Under the pieces are notes generated by a model that saw only the letters and a list, made by a program, of their open reading frames with translations, did not search any database and was not told where the DNA came from. A stretch of 64,000 nt of DNA from assembly GCA_028874985.1 (NCBI GenBank), contig JAPPGI010000218.1:1-64000 (forward strand), written 5' to 3'. The stretch is from Gemmatimonadota bacterium (lineage in GTDB: Bacteria; Gemmatimonadota; Gemmatimonadetes; Longimicrobiales; Gaopeijiaceae). The position numbers and the translations under genes were made by a program. This document shows positions 17,658 to 27,536 of the stretch, piece after piece (position 1 is the stretch's first letter; each line of letters opens with the position of its first letter).

Positions 17658-20555
17658 CTACCAGGAATAGCCCAGCCGGGTGTAGAAGTAGGCGCCGTTG
17701 AAGCCGAAGGGCGTAAACTGGCCGTAGCGGTTGCCGACACCGGCGGCCGCGCCGGGATACTCCTCCGGATAGGTGTTGAGCACGTTCTGCCCGCCCACCG
17801 TCAGGGTCCAGCGGTCGGCGACGGTCTGGGCCGCCTCGAGGTCGAAGAGGATTCTGGGTGGGTAGTCGATGAGAGTCTTGTCATCGGGCGGCTTGTAGTA
17901 GGGCTGCTCACCGTCGTAGTACCCGCCCCAGAAGCTGGCGCGCGCCATGAGGCGGGTGCCCCACGGGAAGTAGTGGTTCGCCGTGAAGTTGCCGCGGACG
18001 TTGGGAAGCCCCTCCTGCAGGATCCGGATGCGGGTCGAGTCCAGCGTCTCCTCGTTGAACTCGGTGACCTCAGTCATCGTGAAGTTCCACGCGCTGGTCA
18101 GCGAGGTCGAGCCGTGGGGATTGTCGATCTGGTAGGTCCACACCAGGTCGATCCCGGCCGTGCGCGTCGAGAAGTCGTTGATGAAGAAACGGAAGCGTTT
18201 CAGGACCCCGCCGGGACGGATGATCTCCTCTCTCAGTAGACGTTCGATGTCCTCGGCGCTGAGCGTGAAGTTCCTGCTGGTCGTCAGTCGATCGTTGACA
18301 TCGATCAGGAAAGCGTCCGCCGAGAAACTCGATCTGCGGCCCGTGTACACCAGCCCCATCGCGACATTGACCGACCTTTCGGGCGTCAGGGCCAGACCGC
18401 CGTATTCGAGCGCCAGCAGCGAGGTCGAAGGAATCGTGCCGTTGTTGGTCAGATCCATGATCTCCGGGTCGTATATCGTCGAGATGTTGAAGGCGTTCTG
18501 CTGGCCAGGGGTGGGAGCCCGGAAGCCGGCGCTCACGCTGGCCCGGAGACCGACATCGTCGGAAATGCCGACCCGGCCGGCGAACTTGCCGTTGGCCGTA
18601 AACCCGAAGTCGGAGAAATACTCGACACGCTGCGCGAAACCCAGGGTCCAGCCGGCTTCGGGATCATCGATCTCGATATCGCCGTAGGCCGCGAGGTTGC
18701 CCCGGTTCCACACGCCCTGCGTCAGAGGCCCGAAGCCGGTGAAGCCGTTGGAGCCCGGGGTGAACCCCTGCTCGGCAAGAGGTCCTTCCGTCCACGACTC
18801 CCTGTCCCCCTGGACGATCTCGAAGCGCTCGTTCCGGAACTCGGCGCCGCCCGCCACGTTGACCCGGTCCTCGAGCCGGTAGGTGAGATCCAGGTTCAGG
18901 TTTATCTCCTGCTGGTCGTAGACGCCCGGATTGAACCAGGGGGTGCAGTCCTGTTCCGGAACGACGAACGACAGATCCCTGTTCTCGCCGGCGCACGGCT
19001 GGTCCGCCCCCAGGGAAGCGTTGACCGTGTTGTACATGTAGAAGTCCATGTTGGACTTGCCCCACGACGCGCTGACGTCCCAGGCCAGCTTCTCGCCGGC
19101 GCCCTTCAACCCCGTCACCAGGGATGCGTCGAGCACGTACGCGCCGAACTGCGGGGTGAACCCTCCGGGGAAGAGCTTCTGGAAGGTGAAGCAGTTGGGG
19201 TCGGTGAGAACCTGGTTCCAGTTGGCCCGGTTGTCCGCGTCGGGAGAAACCACCCCCCCGACGATCCGGACTTCGGGGCAACCGGCCGAGCCGTCGATCT
19301 CCCCGTCGCGCGCGTCGATCATGTCGCCGACCAGCAGAATCGGGTCGCCCCTGGCGTTCGAAGTCCCGAAGACGCCGCTCCGCGTGTTCGGGTTGCGGAA
19401 GTAGAAGCCGCCTTCGACCTGCTTGCTCACGAAGCCGCCGTGCGAATACAGCTGCCTGTCGCCACCGAGCAGGTATCCCATGTTCGCCCACAGCTTGATG
19501 TCGTCGGACACCTGGGGGGAGCCCCAGATCTGCGCCGGCTCGCGAACATGCTCGTTGCCCGCCCTCTTCAGCGCGAGGGCGTCGTTACGCTGCGTGCTGC
19601 GGTCGGTGTTGTTGGCGTTGCCGTACTCCCCGGTCAGGTTCAGGAAGCCGGTCTCGCCGAGCGGCAACCCGATATTCCCCGACACCGTGTACATTTCGCC
19701 GTCGCCCGGTACCTGGCCACCCTGAAAGCGCACGCTGGTGACGTCTTCGGCGAGGAGGTGCCCTCCTGTCTTGACCTCGATCGACCCGCCGGAGCGGTCG
19801 TTCTTGAGCACGAAGTTCATGACGCCCGCGATCGCGTCGGAGCCGTACTGGGCGGAGGCCCCGTCGCGGAGCACCTCGGCCTGCTCGAGGGCCATCCCGG
19901 GAATGAGGGCGATGTCGGGTCCCTGGGAGCCGTCCGCGAGCCCGTTGCCGTACCAGGTGATGACCGCGGTGCGGTGGCGCCGCTTACCGTTCACCAGCAC
20001 GAGAGTGTGGTCGGGCGCGAGGCCGCGCAGGTTCGCGGGCCGCGCGAAGGTGGCCGCGTCGCTGATCGGCTGGATGTTCACGTTGAACGACGGCACCACG
20101 TTGCGGATCATGTTGGCGAAGTCGGTGTCGCCCTGGTTGACGATCTCCGGGGTCCGGATCACGTCGACCGGAACCGGCGATTCGGTCACCGTTCTGGGCT
20201 TGGCCCGGCTCCCCACCGCGACCAGTCCCCCCAGCTCGAGAGCCCCCACGGAGAGATCGACGTCCAGCCCGGTGGTCTGTCCGTTCGTGATGACGACCTC
20301 GAGCCACACGGTCTGGTAGCCGATCAGCTCGATCTCCAGCTCGTGCGTCCCGGCCGGGATGTCCGGGATGGTGTACGAGCCATCCCCGAGGGTGGTGGCA
20401 GACAGGTTCAGCTCTTTCACCACGACCCGTGCGCCGGCGATCGGATCGCCGGTGTCCGTAGCCGTCACGGTGCCCTGAAGCGTTCCCTGGGCCACTGCAA
20501 CCCCGGGCTGGGCGAGCGCGGCCAGCATCCCGATCAGTAACAGTTTCAGTCTCAT
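17658..20555 (-). CDS. TonB-dependent receptor with carboxypeptidase-regulatory-like domain
   Basis: This 965-residue outer-membrane receptor has a signal peptide ending GVAVAQ, then a carboxypeptidase-regulatory-like domain (TLQGTVTATDTGDPIAG..., residues about 25-105). The plug follows with TLVLVNGKRRHRT and AQYGSDAIAGVMNFVLKN. A 22-strand-type barrel finishes in YFYTRLGYSW. The substrate is not predictable; the family includes siderophore, peptide and glycan importers. The ATG lies only three bases after the stop of a decayed aminotransferase reading frame. Translation may thus depend on ribosomes ending there. No SusD partner is adjacent. Confidence 0.92.
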   Translation of the reverse strand: MRLKLLLIGMLAALAQPGVAVAQGTLQGTVTATDTGDPIAGARVVVKELNLSATTLGDGSYTIPDIPAGTHELEIELIGYQTVWLEVVITNGQTTGLDVDLSVGALELGGLVAVGSRAKPRTVTESPVPVDVIRTPEIVNQGDTDFANMIRNVVPSFNVNIQPISDAATFARPANLRGLAPDHTLVLVNGKRRHRTAVITWYGNGLADGSQGPDIALIPGMALEQAEVLRDGASAQYGSDAIAGVMNFVLKNDRSGGSIEVKTGGHLLAEDVTSVRFQGGQVPGDGEMYTVSGNIGLPLGETGFLNLTGEYGNANNTDRSTQRNDALALKRAGNEHVREPAQIWGSPQVSDDIKLWANMGYLLGGDRQLYSHGGFVSKQVEGGFYFRNPNTRSGVFGTSNARGDPILLVGDMIDARDGEIDGSAGCPEVRIVGGVVSPDADNRANWNQVLTDPNCFTFQKLFPGGFTPQFGAYVLDASLVTGLKGAGEKLAWDVSASWGKSNMDFYMYNTVNASLGADQPCAGENRDLSFVVPEQDCTPWFNPGVYDQQEINLNLDLTYRLEDRVNVAGGAEFRNERFEIVQGDRESWTEGPLAEQGFTPGSNGFTGFGPLTQGVWNRGNLAAYGDIEIDDPEAGWTLGFAQRVEYFSDFGFTANGKFAGRVGISDDVGLRASVSAGFRAPTPGQQNAFNISTIYDPEIMDLTNNGTIPSTSLLALEYGGLALTPERSVNVAMGLVYTGRRSSFSADAFLIDVNDRLTTSRNFTLSAEDIERLLREEIIRPGGVLKRFRFFINDFSTRTAGIDLVWTYQIDNPHGSTSLTSAWNFTMTEVTEFNEETLDSTRIRILQEGLPNVRGNFTANHYFPWGTRLMARASFWGGYYDGEQPYYKPPDDKTLIDYPPRILFDLEAAQTVADRWTLTVGGQNVLNTYPEEYPGAAAGVGNRYGQFTPFGFNGAYFYTRLGYSW

Positions 20556-20558
20556 GGT

Positions 20559-20849
20559 CTAGATCCATCCCTTTCTGCGGAATCCGCGTAAGGTGTCACA
20601 AGAGCGGCCCATGTCCTCGGGCAGCACTAAGGATAGCCGGTTCCAGTCCGGCATGGGCGGAAAGTCCCGCCCCACGAGAAACCCGCCTCGGCCATGCGGC
20701 CGCGGTAGCTGGCAAGCTCCCCGTTTATCCGGTGCATCAGGAAGTTCGTCTGCGTGGGCATGTACTCCAGCCCCCGCACCCACGGCGACTCCCGCGACCG
20801 CACCGGTTCTGATGAAGTCACGTCTTCGCATCCGCGGAACCCGGTTCAT
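20559..20849 (-). pseudogene. Remnant of a Tat-exported PLP aminotransferase (HisC-like)
   Basis: The frame opens with an intact twin-arginine signal (MRRRDFIRTGAVAGVAVGAG). The next segment makes sense only in the +1 frame, where it reads YMPTQTNFLMHRINGELASY and RGRMAEAG. It then returns to the first frame with FLVGRDFPPMPDWNRLSLVL and PEDMG. Joined, the last 65 residues match the C-terminal domain of histidinol-phosphate aminotransferase-like enzymes. The roughly 300 residues that should lie between signal and C-terminus, including the PLP lysine, are missing. So there was a large internal deletion plus two compensating frameshifts. The leftover frame stays open for 96 codons and ends three bases before the TonB receptor start, which may be why it persists. 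Confidence 0.75.
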
Positions 20850-21189
20850 GCGGTGGCTCTCCCGTGGCCGGAAAACGAAGGGACGATCATGGAACAATGA
20901 TAACCCCATGGCCAACTGACGGTTACCGCCTGCCGAACCCGGCTGCGCCTCACACTCCGAACCGATATCCGGTGTGGACCCGGACCGGACCGGGGGCCGT
21001 CTCCTCCGTGCCGTGGCTACGCTTGCGGAATGCATCCTCCAAGATATTGTCCGCATCCCGATTGCGCACGGGATCGGGGGTGGCGGCGCACGCGGGTCCC
21101 GCGGCTCCCGCCCATCGGTCGGAGCCCCGACCACGGCGGCGTCACCCCGTTCATTAGCAGGCGAATCACCCGGCCGGGGGTGCTCTCGC
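20850..21189. other. Intergenic region, 340 bases, no gene seen
   Basis: It lies between the end of the MsbA-like exporter gene and the start of the aminotransferase remnant, both on the minus strand. It should contain the promoter of the remnant and TonB receptor unit. I see no convincing hexamer pair or coding sequence in it. Confidence 0.4.
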
Positions 21190-23028
21190 CTACCGTCCGC
21201 CGGGACGGGGACTTCCGGGAAGCCCGGAACGTACTCCTCCGTCCGCGGGCACCACCGGATCCTCCCCCGGGTTCACGAAGCGGTTCATTTCGATGCGGTA
21301 CTGCCGGTCGTGCAGCTCCCTGTAGCGCCCCGCCGCCTCCATCAGCTCCTCGTGGGTACCCCGTTCCACCACGTTCCCGTCTTCGATGACGAGGATCTGG
21401 TCGGCGCTGCGGATCGTCGAGAGCCGATGGGCGATGACGAAGGTGGTGCGGCCGCGCCGCAGCGCGCGCAGGCCCTCCTGAATCTGGGCTTCGCTCTCGG
21501 AGTCGAGGCTCGAGGTGGCTTCGTCCAGTACCAGGATTCTGGGATCGGCCAGGATCGCCCGTGCGATCGCCAGCCGCTGGCGCTGGCCACCGGACACCCT
21601 GACGCCGCGCTCGCCGATGACCGTGTCGTAGCCGTCGGGGAACGTCGTGATGAATTCGTGGCAGTGCGCGAGCTTCGCTGCCCGCACGACGTCCTCCTCC
21701 TTCGCGCGCGCGCGCCCATATCTGATATTGTAGGCGATGGTGTCGTCGAAGAGGAAGTTGTCCTGGAGCACGACACCCACATGGCGCCGGTAGTCGGCCA
21801 CGCGGACCCGGGCCAGATCGCGGCCGTCCACCAGCACGCGTCCCGAATCGGGGCGGTTGAAGGAGAGAACGAGGCTGGCCAGGGTGCTCTTGCCCGAGCC
21901 GGACGACCCAACCAGGGCCGTCGTGGACCCCGGCGGCGCGTCGAGCGACACGCCCCGCAGGACGGGAACCTCGTTCTCATAGGCGAAGGCGACGTTCTCG
22001 AAGGTGATGCGGCCCTCGACCTGCGGGAGCCGCTCCTTCCCCCCGTCGCCATCCGCCTCGGTCGCCATCGAGCGCAGCTCCCGAATGCGGTCGAGCCCGG
22101 CGAAGGCGTCGGCGATCTGCGTGCCGATGCTCGCCATCTGAACCAGCGGGCCGACCATCATGCCGGTCAGAATGAGGTACATCACGAAGTCGCCCACGGT
22201 CATGTCGCCGCCGATGAGCGCTCCGCCCCCCACCACTATCATCACCGCGCTGATGACCCCGATCACGACCGAAGAGAACGAAGTCACCCCCGTCACCGCC
22301 CTGGCCACGTTGCGCAGGAGCCGGTGCGCTCCTCTCGCGAAGACCAGGTCCTCCTTTCGTTCGGCGGTGTACGCCTTGACGATGCGCACCCCCGCGAAGC
22401 TCTCGCCCAGCCGTCCCGTCACTTCGGCGTTGATGCGGCCACGCTCGCGGAAGAGTGGCCTCAGGCGCCGGAAGGCGAAGGCCATCGCTCCCCCGAACAG
22501 GAGCAGCGCCGCCGTTGTGAAGACGGTCAGCCGCCAGTTGAGGTAGAGCAGGATCGCGAAGCAGGTCGCCGACGTGACCACGCCTCCGGCGAGCTGCACG
22601 AGACCGGTCCCCACCAGGTTCCTTATCCCTTCGGCGTCGGTCATGACGCGCGAGATCAGCACGCCGGACCTGGTGGAGTCGAAGTAGCCCACCGGCAGCC
22701 GGGCCACGTGGGCCTGGACCGTCTTGCGCATCTCGGTGATCGCCCGCTGGGCCGTGACACCGAGGATCTGCGACAGGGCGAACGAGCCCGCCCCCTGGAT
22801 CAGCGCGGCCACCCCGACGACGACGGCCAGCGGCACCAGGAGATCCACTCGTCCCCCCGTCACGACATCGTCGATCAGGAACTTCGACGACGCCGGCGGA
22901 ACCAGCCCCGCCAGCCTGCCGACGACCATGACGACCAGGCCGAAGGCCACCCGGCGGCGATAGCGCCAGACGATCTCGCGGGCCTCCCTCCAGACCCGGG
23001 AAAGCTCCGGTTTTTTCCTGTCCGCCAC
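21190..23028 (-). CDS. ABC exporter, fused permease/ATPase (MsbA-like)
   Basis: This 612-residue half-transporter should dimerise in the inner membrane and export lipid or a hydrophobic compound. Residues about 20-320 form six transmembrane helices. The nucleotide-binding domain follows, with Walker A GSSGSGKS near 376, the Q-loop VVLQDNFLFDDTI, the signature VSGGQRQRLAIARAI near 479, Walker B ILVLDEATSSLDSE near 500 and the H-loop AHRLSTI. The layout matches MsbA and related lipid A flippases. LPS core genes 8-12 kb away make lipid A export plausible, but a peptide or drug exporter is not excluded. A proline- and glycine-rich tail follows the ATPase. Confidence 0.9.
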   Translation of the reverse strand: MADRKKPELSRVWREAREIVWRYRRRVAFGLVVMVVGRLAGLVPPASSKFLIDDVVTGGRVDLLVPLAVVVGVAALIQGAGSFALSQILGVTAQRAITEMRKTVQAHVARLPVGYFDSTRSGVLISRVMTDAEGIRNLVGTGLVQLAGGVVTSATCFAILLYLNWRLTVFTTAALLLFGGAMAFAFRRLRPLFRERGRINAEVTGRLGESFAGVRIVKAYTAERKEDLVFARGAHRLLRNVARAVTGVTSFSSVVIGVISAVMIVVGGGALIGGDMTVGDFVMYLILTGMMVGPLVQMASIGTQIADAFAGLDRIRELRSMATEADGDGGKERLPQVEGRITFENVAFAYENEVPVLRGVSLDAPPGSTTALVGSSGSGKSTLASLVLSFNRPDSGRVLVDGRDLARVRVADYRRHVGVVLQDNFLFDDTIAYNIRYGRARAKEEDVVRAAKLAHCHEFITTFPDGYDTVIGERGVRVSGGQRQRLAIARAILADPRILVLDEATSSLDSESEAQIQEGLRALRRGRTTFVIAHRLSTIRSADQILVIEDGNVVERGTHEELMEAAGRYRELHDRQYRIEMNRFVNPGEDPVVPADGGVRSGLPGSPRPGGR

Positions 23029-23130
23029 GGCCCGGTCGCCCTTTTCGCAGGTCGGGTTGGATGCGGCAACTGCTCAGCTGCCGGAGACGGACGACAACGG
23101 TAGCCCCGGGGGAGCGGGCGGCCAAGTGCG

Positions 23131-24102
23131 TTACCAGGGACACTTGGCGGGGCCGGGTTCCTCCCTTGCCTGGGTGCCCTGCAATTCCCGCCGAAAGTCG
23201 CCCGCCAGGAGAGACGTGTCCACCTCGCGGACGCCGCCTTCGCCCACCAGCTCTCGCAGACGGACCGCATTCGCGGCCGCGCGCTCGTGGCCGGGGTCGA
23301 GGGCGGCTGCCTCGTTGAAGCTCTCTAGGGCCGCCACCGGGTATCCCGCACCCTCCAGGGCGACGCCCAGATTGGCGCGGAACCGCGCGCTTGCGCTGTC
23401 GAGTTCGGCCGCCAGGGCCAGCGGGCCGACCGCCTCGACGTGCCGGCCGCGCAGGATGAGCAGGTATCCCATGTTGTTGAGCGACCAGCGATCATCGGGG
23501 TCGATCCGGAGCGCCTCTTCGTACATCGCGAGCGCCGCCGCCCGGTCCCCGTCCTCGGCGAGCGCCCGGGCCAGGGTCCGCTTCGCCGCGGCCGAGGCCG
23601 GGTCGAGGTTCACCGCATGGGTCAGGTGTTCCTTCGCATCCCGCGGGCGCCCGAGTTCGATGAGGGCGCGGGCGAGGTTCACGCGGCCCTTGACATGGTC
23701 GGGCGCGTGTGAGATCCACGCCCGCAGATGTTCCTCCGCCGCAGCCGGTTCGCCGGCCTGCCAGGCCGAGATCCCGAGGTCGTATCTTTCCTGGGGGGTC
23801 ACCCCGTCCTGACCCGTAGCCGGCGCCGCGGATTCGTCCGTGACCGGTCCCCGGACCCCACCGGTGTCCGCCCGAGGGGGCTCGTCGTGCCGGACCGGCG
23901 GCGGCCGTCCGTCCGCAAGCGGCGCTCCCGGCTCCTGCGCCGGGAGCAGTGCAACCCCGCCGAACGCGACTCTCCCGACTTCACCATCGGGCCCCTCCCT
24001 TCCGCACGACACGACGCCCCCGAAGAACGCCAGCGCCATCCCCACGGCAGCCCACCTCAGCATTGCTTCCGAACGATCGTTTCCCGCTCTCCTGTTCTCC
24101 AT
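23131..24102 (-). CDS. TPR-repeat lipoprotein
   Basis: This 323-residue protein has an N-terminal hydrophobic segment (AAVGMALAFFGGVVSC, Cys near residue 29) that fits a lipoprotein signal. A proline-rich linker covers about residues 30-95. At least five tetratricopeptide repeats follow, such as AWISHAPDHVKGRVNLARAL and AAALAMYEEALRIDPDD, and they end near residue 300. TPR arrays bind partner proteins, and the partner is unknown. The ATG at 24102 follows GGGAGG six bases upstream. An earlier ATG at 24177 adds 25 basic residues without a better site. It lies 102 bases upstream of the MsbA-like exporter on the same strand and may be co-transcribed with it. Confidence 0.8.
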   Translation of the reverse strand: MENRRAGNDRSEAMLRWAAVGMALAFFGGVVSCGREGPDGEVGRVAFGGVALLPAQEPGAPLADGRPPPVRHDEPPRADTGGVRGPVTDESAAPATGQDGVTPQERYDLGISAWQAGEPAAAEEHLRAWISHAPDHVKGRVNLARALIELGRPRDAKEHLTHAVNLDPASAAAKRTLARALAEDGDRAAALAMYEEALRIDPDDRWSLNNMGYLLILRGRHVEAVGPLALAAELDSASARFRANLGVALEGAGYPVAALESFNEAAALDPGHERAAANAVRLRELVGEGGVREVDTSLLAGDFRRELQGTQAREEPGPAKCPW

Positions 24103-24411
24103 CCTTGGCCTCCCGAGCCGGGCCCCGCCCACGAGACGGATCCGTTTCCGTGGTCGCGGTCGCAAGGCCGTTTTCACTTGAGTGCCAGCAGGGGCAAAGG
24201 ACGGGCCAGCAGGGAGCTACTTATGTACCGGATCGCTAAATCGTTGCAGCAATGTTACTTGCAAAGATGCGACCAAGCGCGGGCACCGGGCTCGCAGTTC
24301 GGGACCCGTGTCCCGTTGGACACCGCTTTCCGGTCGATCCGGTGGTCGGCGGGCCACCGGTGGGGCCGGACGGAAACCTCGGGGGACCGCTCTTGCCGCG
24401 CCCGGGCGCAA
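24103..24411. other. Intergenic region, 309 bases, no gene seen
   Basis: It separates the response-regulator stop from the TPR lipoprotein start, both on the minus strand. It is locally AT-richer around 24215-24260, where a promoter for the TPR gene could lie, but no hexamer pair is persuasive. Confidence 0.4.
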
Positions 24412-25794
24412 TCAGCCCTCCGGACGACGGATCGCCAGACGGTTCATGATCTTCAGAAGGCTGGAGTGGTCGGCCAGGCCGAGTTCCCGGGCCGTCTTCC
24501 CGATCTTCCAGCCATTGGCCTCCAGCGCCCGGCGCACGATGCGGGTCTCGGCGGCCAGCTTCTGCTCGCGGAACGTCCCGCCGACGCCCCCCCCGGGCGC
24601 GGCCGGCTCCGCGGCGCCACCGCCGCCCCGCCCCGGATCGGGCGGCACGTGCGCGGCATCGAGCGCGGGCCCCTCCGACGCGATGATCATGCGCTCGATG
24701 GTGTTGCGCAGCTCCCTCACGTTGTTCCGTTCCCAGCGACGCGCCCGGAGCACGGCCAGCGCCTCGTTCGACACCGGCCTGGGCGACCAGCCGAGCCGGG
24801 CCGGCAGGGTCGCCGCGAAGTGCCCGGCCAGGAGGGGAATGTCGTCGGGCCGCTCCCGCAGAGGGGGAACCTGCAGTACGTGCACGTTGAGCCGGTAGAG
24901 CAGGTCCTGCCGGAAAGACCCCCGCTCCACCTCCGCGTCGAGATCGCGGTGCGTGGCGGCGACGACCCGCGCACCCACCACGATCGGGTCCTCACCTCCC
25001 AGGCGCGTCACCTCGCCGCCCTCCAGGACGCGCAGCAGCCGGGCCTGAACACCACCGGGCAACTCGCCGATCTCGTCCAGGAACAGGGTCCCGGCGGAGG
25101 CCCTTTCAAAGGCGCCGCGCCGTGCCTTGACGGCCCCCGTGAAGGCGCCCCGGGTGTGGCCGAAGAGATCGCTGTCGACCAGGCCCTCGGAGATGCCGCC
25201 GCAGTTGACGGCCACGAACGCCTCGTCGCGCCGCGGACTCAGGCGATGCAGTTCCCCGGCCACAAGTTCCTTGCCGGTGCCGCTCTCGCCCAGCACCAGC
25301 ACGGGACTCGGAATGCGTGCCAGGCGCGCGATGGCGCTGCGCAGACGCATCATGGCCTCGCTCTCGCCGATCAGGGGCGAGATCGGCGCGGCACGCTCCT
25401 CCAGTTCGTCCACGCGTGCCCGCAGATCGGACTGCCGGAGCGCCAGGCGCACCTCGTGCACCACCCGTTCCATCGGTTCGGCCTTGTCGATGAAGCCGAA
25501 GGCCCCGAGGCGGACCGCCTCCACGCAGCGGTCGAAGGTGCCGGTTCCGGTGTAGACGATGACCGGGACGTCGATCTGCTGGTGCTCCATGGCCCGGAGA
25601 ACGTCGAACCCGTCGAGGCCGGGCATCTCGAGGTCCAGGATCATGCAGTCCACGACGTCGCGGGTGAGAATGTCCAGCGCTTCCGCTCCCCCGCCCGCCA
25701 CCCGTGTCCGGAAGCGGCCCAGCCTCTCCAGGTCGTAGGCGTACTGCTCGGCCAGGGGACGCAGATCATCCACTATCAGCACCAGTCTTCGCAT
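24412..25794 (-). CDS. Sigma-54-dependent response regulator (NtrC family)
   Basis: This 460-residue transcription activator has three domains. The receiver domain (residues 1-120) has the phospho-acceptor in ILDLEMPG near residue 53. The AAA+ domain (about 140-370) has Walker A GESGTGKE near 171, the sigma-54 contact loop GAFTGA near 216, and LFLDEIGELP. The C-terminal Fis-type helix-turn-helix includes GWKIGKTARELGLADHSSLL. It should activate RpoN promoters once phosphorylated by the kinase encoded immediately upstream. Its ATG overlaps the kinase stop by one base (TGATG). A glycine- and proline-rich linker of about 25 residues precedes the DNA-binding domain. Target genes are not evident. 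Confidence 0.93.
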   Translation of the reverse strand: MRRLVLIVDDLRPLAEQYAYDLERLGRFRTRVAGGGAEALDILTRDVVDCMILDLEMPGLDGFDVLRAMEHQQIDVPVIVYTGTGTFDRCVEAVRLGAFGFIDKAEPMERVVHEVRLALRQSDLRARVDELEERAAPISPLIGESEAMMRLRSAIARLARIPSPVLVLGESGTGKELVAGELHRLSPRRDEAFVAVNCGGISEGLVDSDLFGHTRGAFTGAVKARRGAFERASAGTLFLDEIGELPGGVQARLLRVLEGGEVTRLGGEDPIVVGARVVAATHRDLDAEVERGSFRQDLLYRLNVHVLQVPPLRERPDDIPLLAGHFAATLPARLGWSPRPVSNEALAVLRARRWERNNVRELRNTIERMIIASEGPALDAAHVPPDPGRGGGGAAEPAAPGGGVGGTFREQKLAAETRIVRRALEANGWKIGKTARELGLADHSSLLKIMNRLAIRRPEG

Positions 25795-27536
25795 CACGAC
25801 TCCCCGCGCGGCGTTTCCTGTTGCGGGCCGTCCGCGGGGACCGCCGCCCCGAGGGTCACATGTACCCGCGTCCCCCGTCCTTCGTCGCTCTCGAGTGCGA
25901 TCCTCCCACCGACATCGGTGACCAGCCGGCGAGCGATCGCCAGACCCATGCCCGTGCCCTCCCGCCGGGTGGTGAAGAAGGGTTCGAAGACCCGGGCGCG
26001 CAATTCGGCGGCGATTCCCGGTCCGTCGTCGGCCACGGTCAGACGGTATGCGCGAGGTCCTTCCCCGGCGACCTCCGCAACGGCGACATCGATCCGCCCC
26101 CCCTCCCCCTCCACCGCCGCCACCGCGTTCGCGATCAGGTTCTCGACCACGCGCCTGAGCGACACCGCGTCCATCTCGACCCACGCCGGCGCCGCCGGCG
26201 GCGACGCGACCATGCGCACACGCGCCGGCAACGCCGCGTGCGACGCGACGACCGCCCGGGCGACCCCTCTCAGGTCCGCCCGCTCCCTGACGCCGTGCAC
26301 CGCCACCGCCCCGTACTGCTCCGCCAGATCGCCCAGGTAGTCGAGGCTCTCGCCGAGCGTGCGCGAACGGGCCGCGAACGCCTCGGCCAGTACTCCGGGA
26401 CCATCCCGGTGCGCCTCCCCCAGGTGGTCCAGCACGTTGCGTATCGGGACCAGTCCGTTGCGCACATCGTGGTTCACCTGGCGCGCCAGCTCCCCCACCG
26501 TCGCGCGCTTCTCGGCGTCGCGCACCTTCGCGAGTCCCTCGCGGATGCGGTTCAGCATGCCGTTCAGAAAGAAGGCGAGCCGGTCCAGCTCGCGTCCTCC
26601 GCCGCGCCCGAAGCGCGTGTCCAGCCGCCCCAGGTGCACGCGCCGCGCCGTCGCCGCCAACCTCTCCACCGGGTCCGAGAGGCGGCGGGCCAGGATTCTC
26701 CCGAGCAGGAGCGCCAGTACGGCCGAGACCGCCAGGGAGAGCAGCAGCGCCCGGTCCCAGGAGCGCACCATGGCCGCGAGCACCGGGTCCCGCCACGCGA
26801 TGAACAGCTCGACCCGTGACGCAGCCCCCCCGTCCCCCCACCCCAGCCAGCGCACGACCGCGATTCGGCGCCGCCCCTCGATCTCCGCCGTGTCGGGAAG
26901 CGCGCCCTCCCCCCCGGCCACCACCCGCTCCCCCCCATCCACAACCCCTGGCGCACGGCCCAGCAGCCACACGTCACCCCCGGCCGACACGGCATCCAGC
27001 TCCGCCAGCCGGGTTCCCACGACAGCGACCGCTTCAACCCCTCCCACATCCACCCGCCGAGCCCTCAGCACGGCGACTTCATCGCCCCGCGGCAGCGCCA
27101 CCACGCCCGCGACGGGCCCGTCTCCCTCGTCCGCCAGTGCGGCGAGAACGGGGTCGCGGCGCCCCGCGTCACCCGGGAAATGGCTGGCTGCCAGGATGGT
27201 GCCGGCGGCGTCCAGGACACAGGCGACGTCGACGCCGCCCGCGGCCGCGAACCGGGCCATCGCGTCGTGCAGCGCGGGCCCCGAACCCGTGCGCAGGGCC
27301 ACCCTGACCTCGTTCTCCTCGGCAAGGAGACGCGCCAGGCCCTCCAGCCGGTCCCCCAGTTCCCGCATGTCTTCGCGCCAGGCGGCGGCTAGCGCGTCGC
27401 CACGTTCACCCATGCGCAGATCGTTGGCCTCGGTGAGCCTTCTCGCACCGACCGAGCGCACCAGCAGCCCCAGACAGAGGACCGGCACCCACGCCACCAC
27501 CAGCGCGGCGATCACGAGCCGGGTCCGGAAGCTCAC
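25794..27536 (-). CDS. Membrane sensor histidine kinase (NtrB-like ATPase, HAMP)
   Basis: This 580-residue kinase would sense an envelope signal and phosphorylate the adjacent sigma-54 regulator. A first transmembrane helix lies at residues about 5-27, followed by a periplasmic sensor region of about 215 residues, a second helix (LLLSLAVSAVLALLLGRILA), and a HAMP domain. The dimerisation helix has ARQVNHDVRNGLVPIRN with the phospho-His near residue 355. N-box VVENLIANAVAAV, G1 ADDGPGI and G2 GTGMGLAI are intact. The GTG start overlaps the stop of the upstream lipoprotein gene as GTGA, so the three genes form one coupled operon. The signal is unknown. Confidence 0.92.
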   Translation of the reverse strand: MSFRTRLVIAALVVAWVPVLCLGLLVRSVGARRLTEANDLRMGERGDALAAAWREDMRELGDRLEGLARLLAEENEVRVALRTGSGPALHDAMARFAAAGGVDVACVLDAAGTILAASHFPGDAGRRDPVLAALADEGDGPVAGVVALPRGDEVAVLRARRVDVGGVEAVAVVGTRLAELDAVSAGGDVWLLGRAPGVVDGGERVVAGGEGALPDTAEIEGRRRIAVVRWLGWGDGGAASRVELFIAWRDPVLAAMVRSWDRALLLSLAVSAVLALLLGRILARRLSDPVERLAATARRVHLGRLDTRFGRGGGRELDRLAFFLNGMLNRIREGLAKVRDAEKRATVGELARQVNHDVRNGLVPIRNVLDHLGEAHRDGPGVLAEAFAARSRTLGESLDYLGDLAEQYGAVAVHGVRERADLRGVARAVVASHAALPARVRMVASPPAAPAWVEMDAVSLRRVVENLIANAVAAVEGEGGRIDVAVAEVAGEGPRAYRLTVADDGPGIAAELRARVFEPFFTTRREGTGMGLAIARRLVTDVGGRIALESDEGRGTRVHVTLGAAVPADGPQQETPRGES

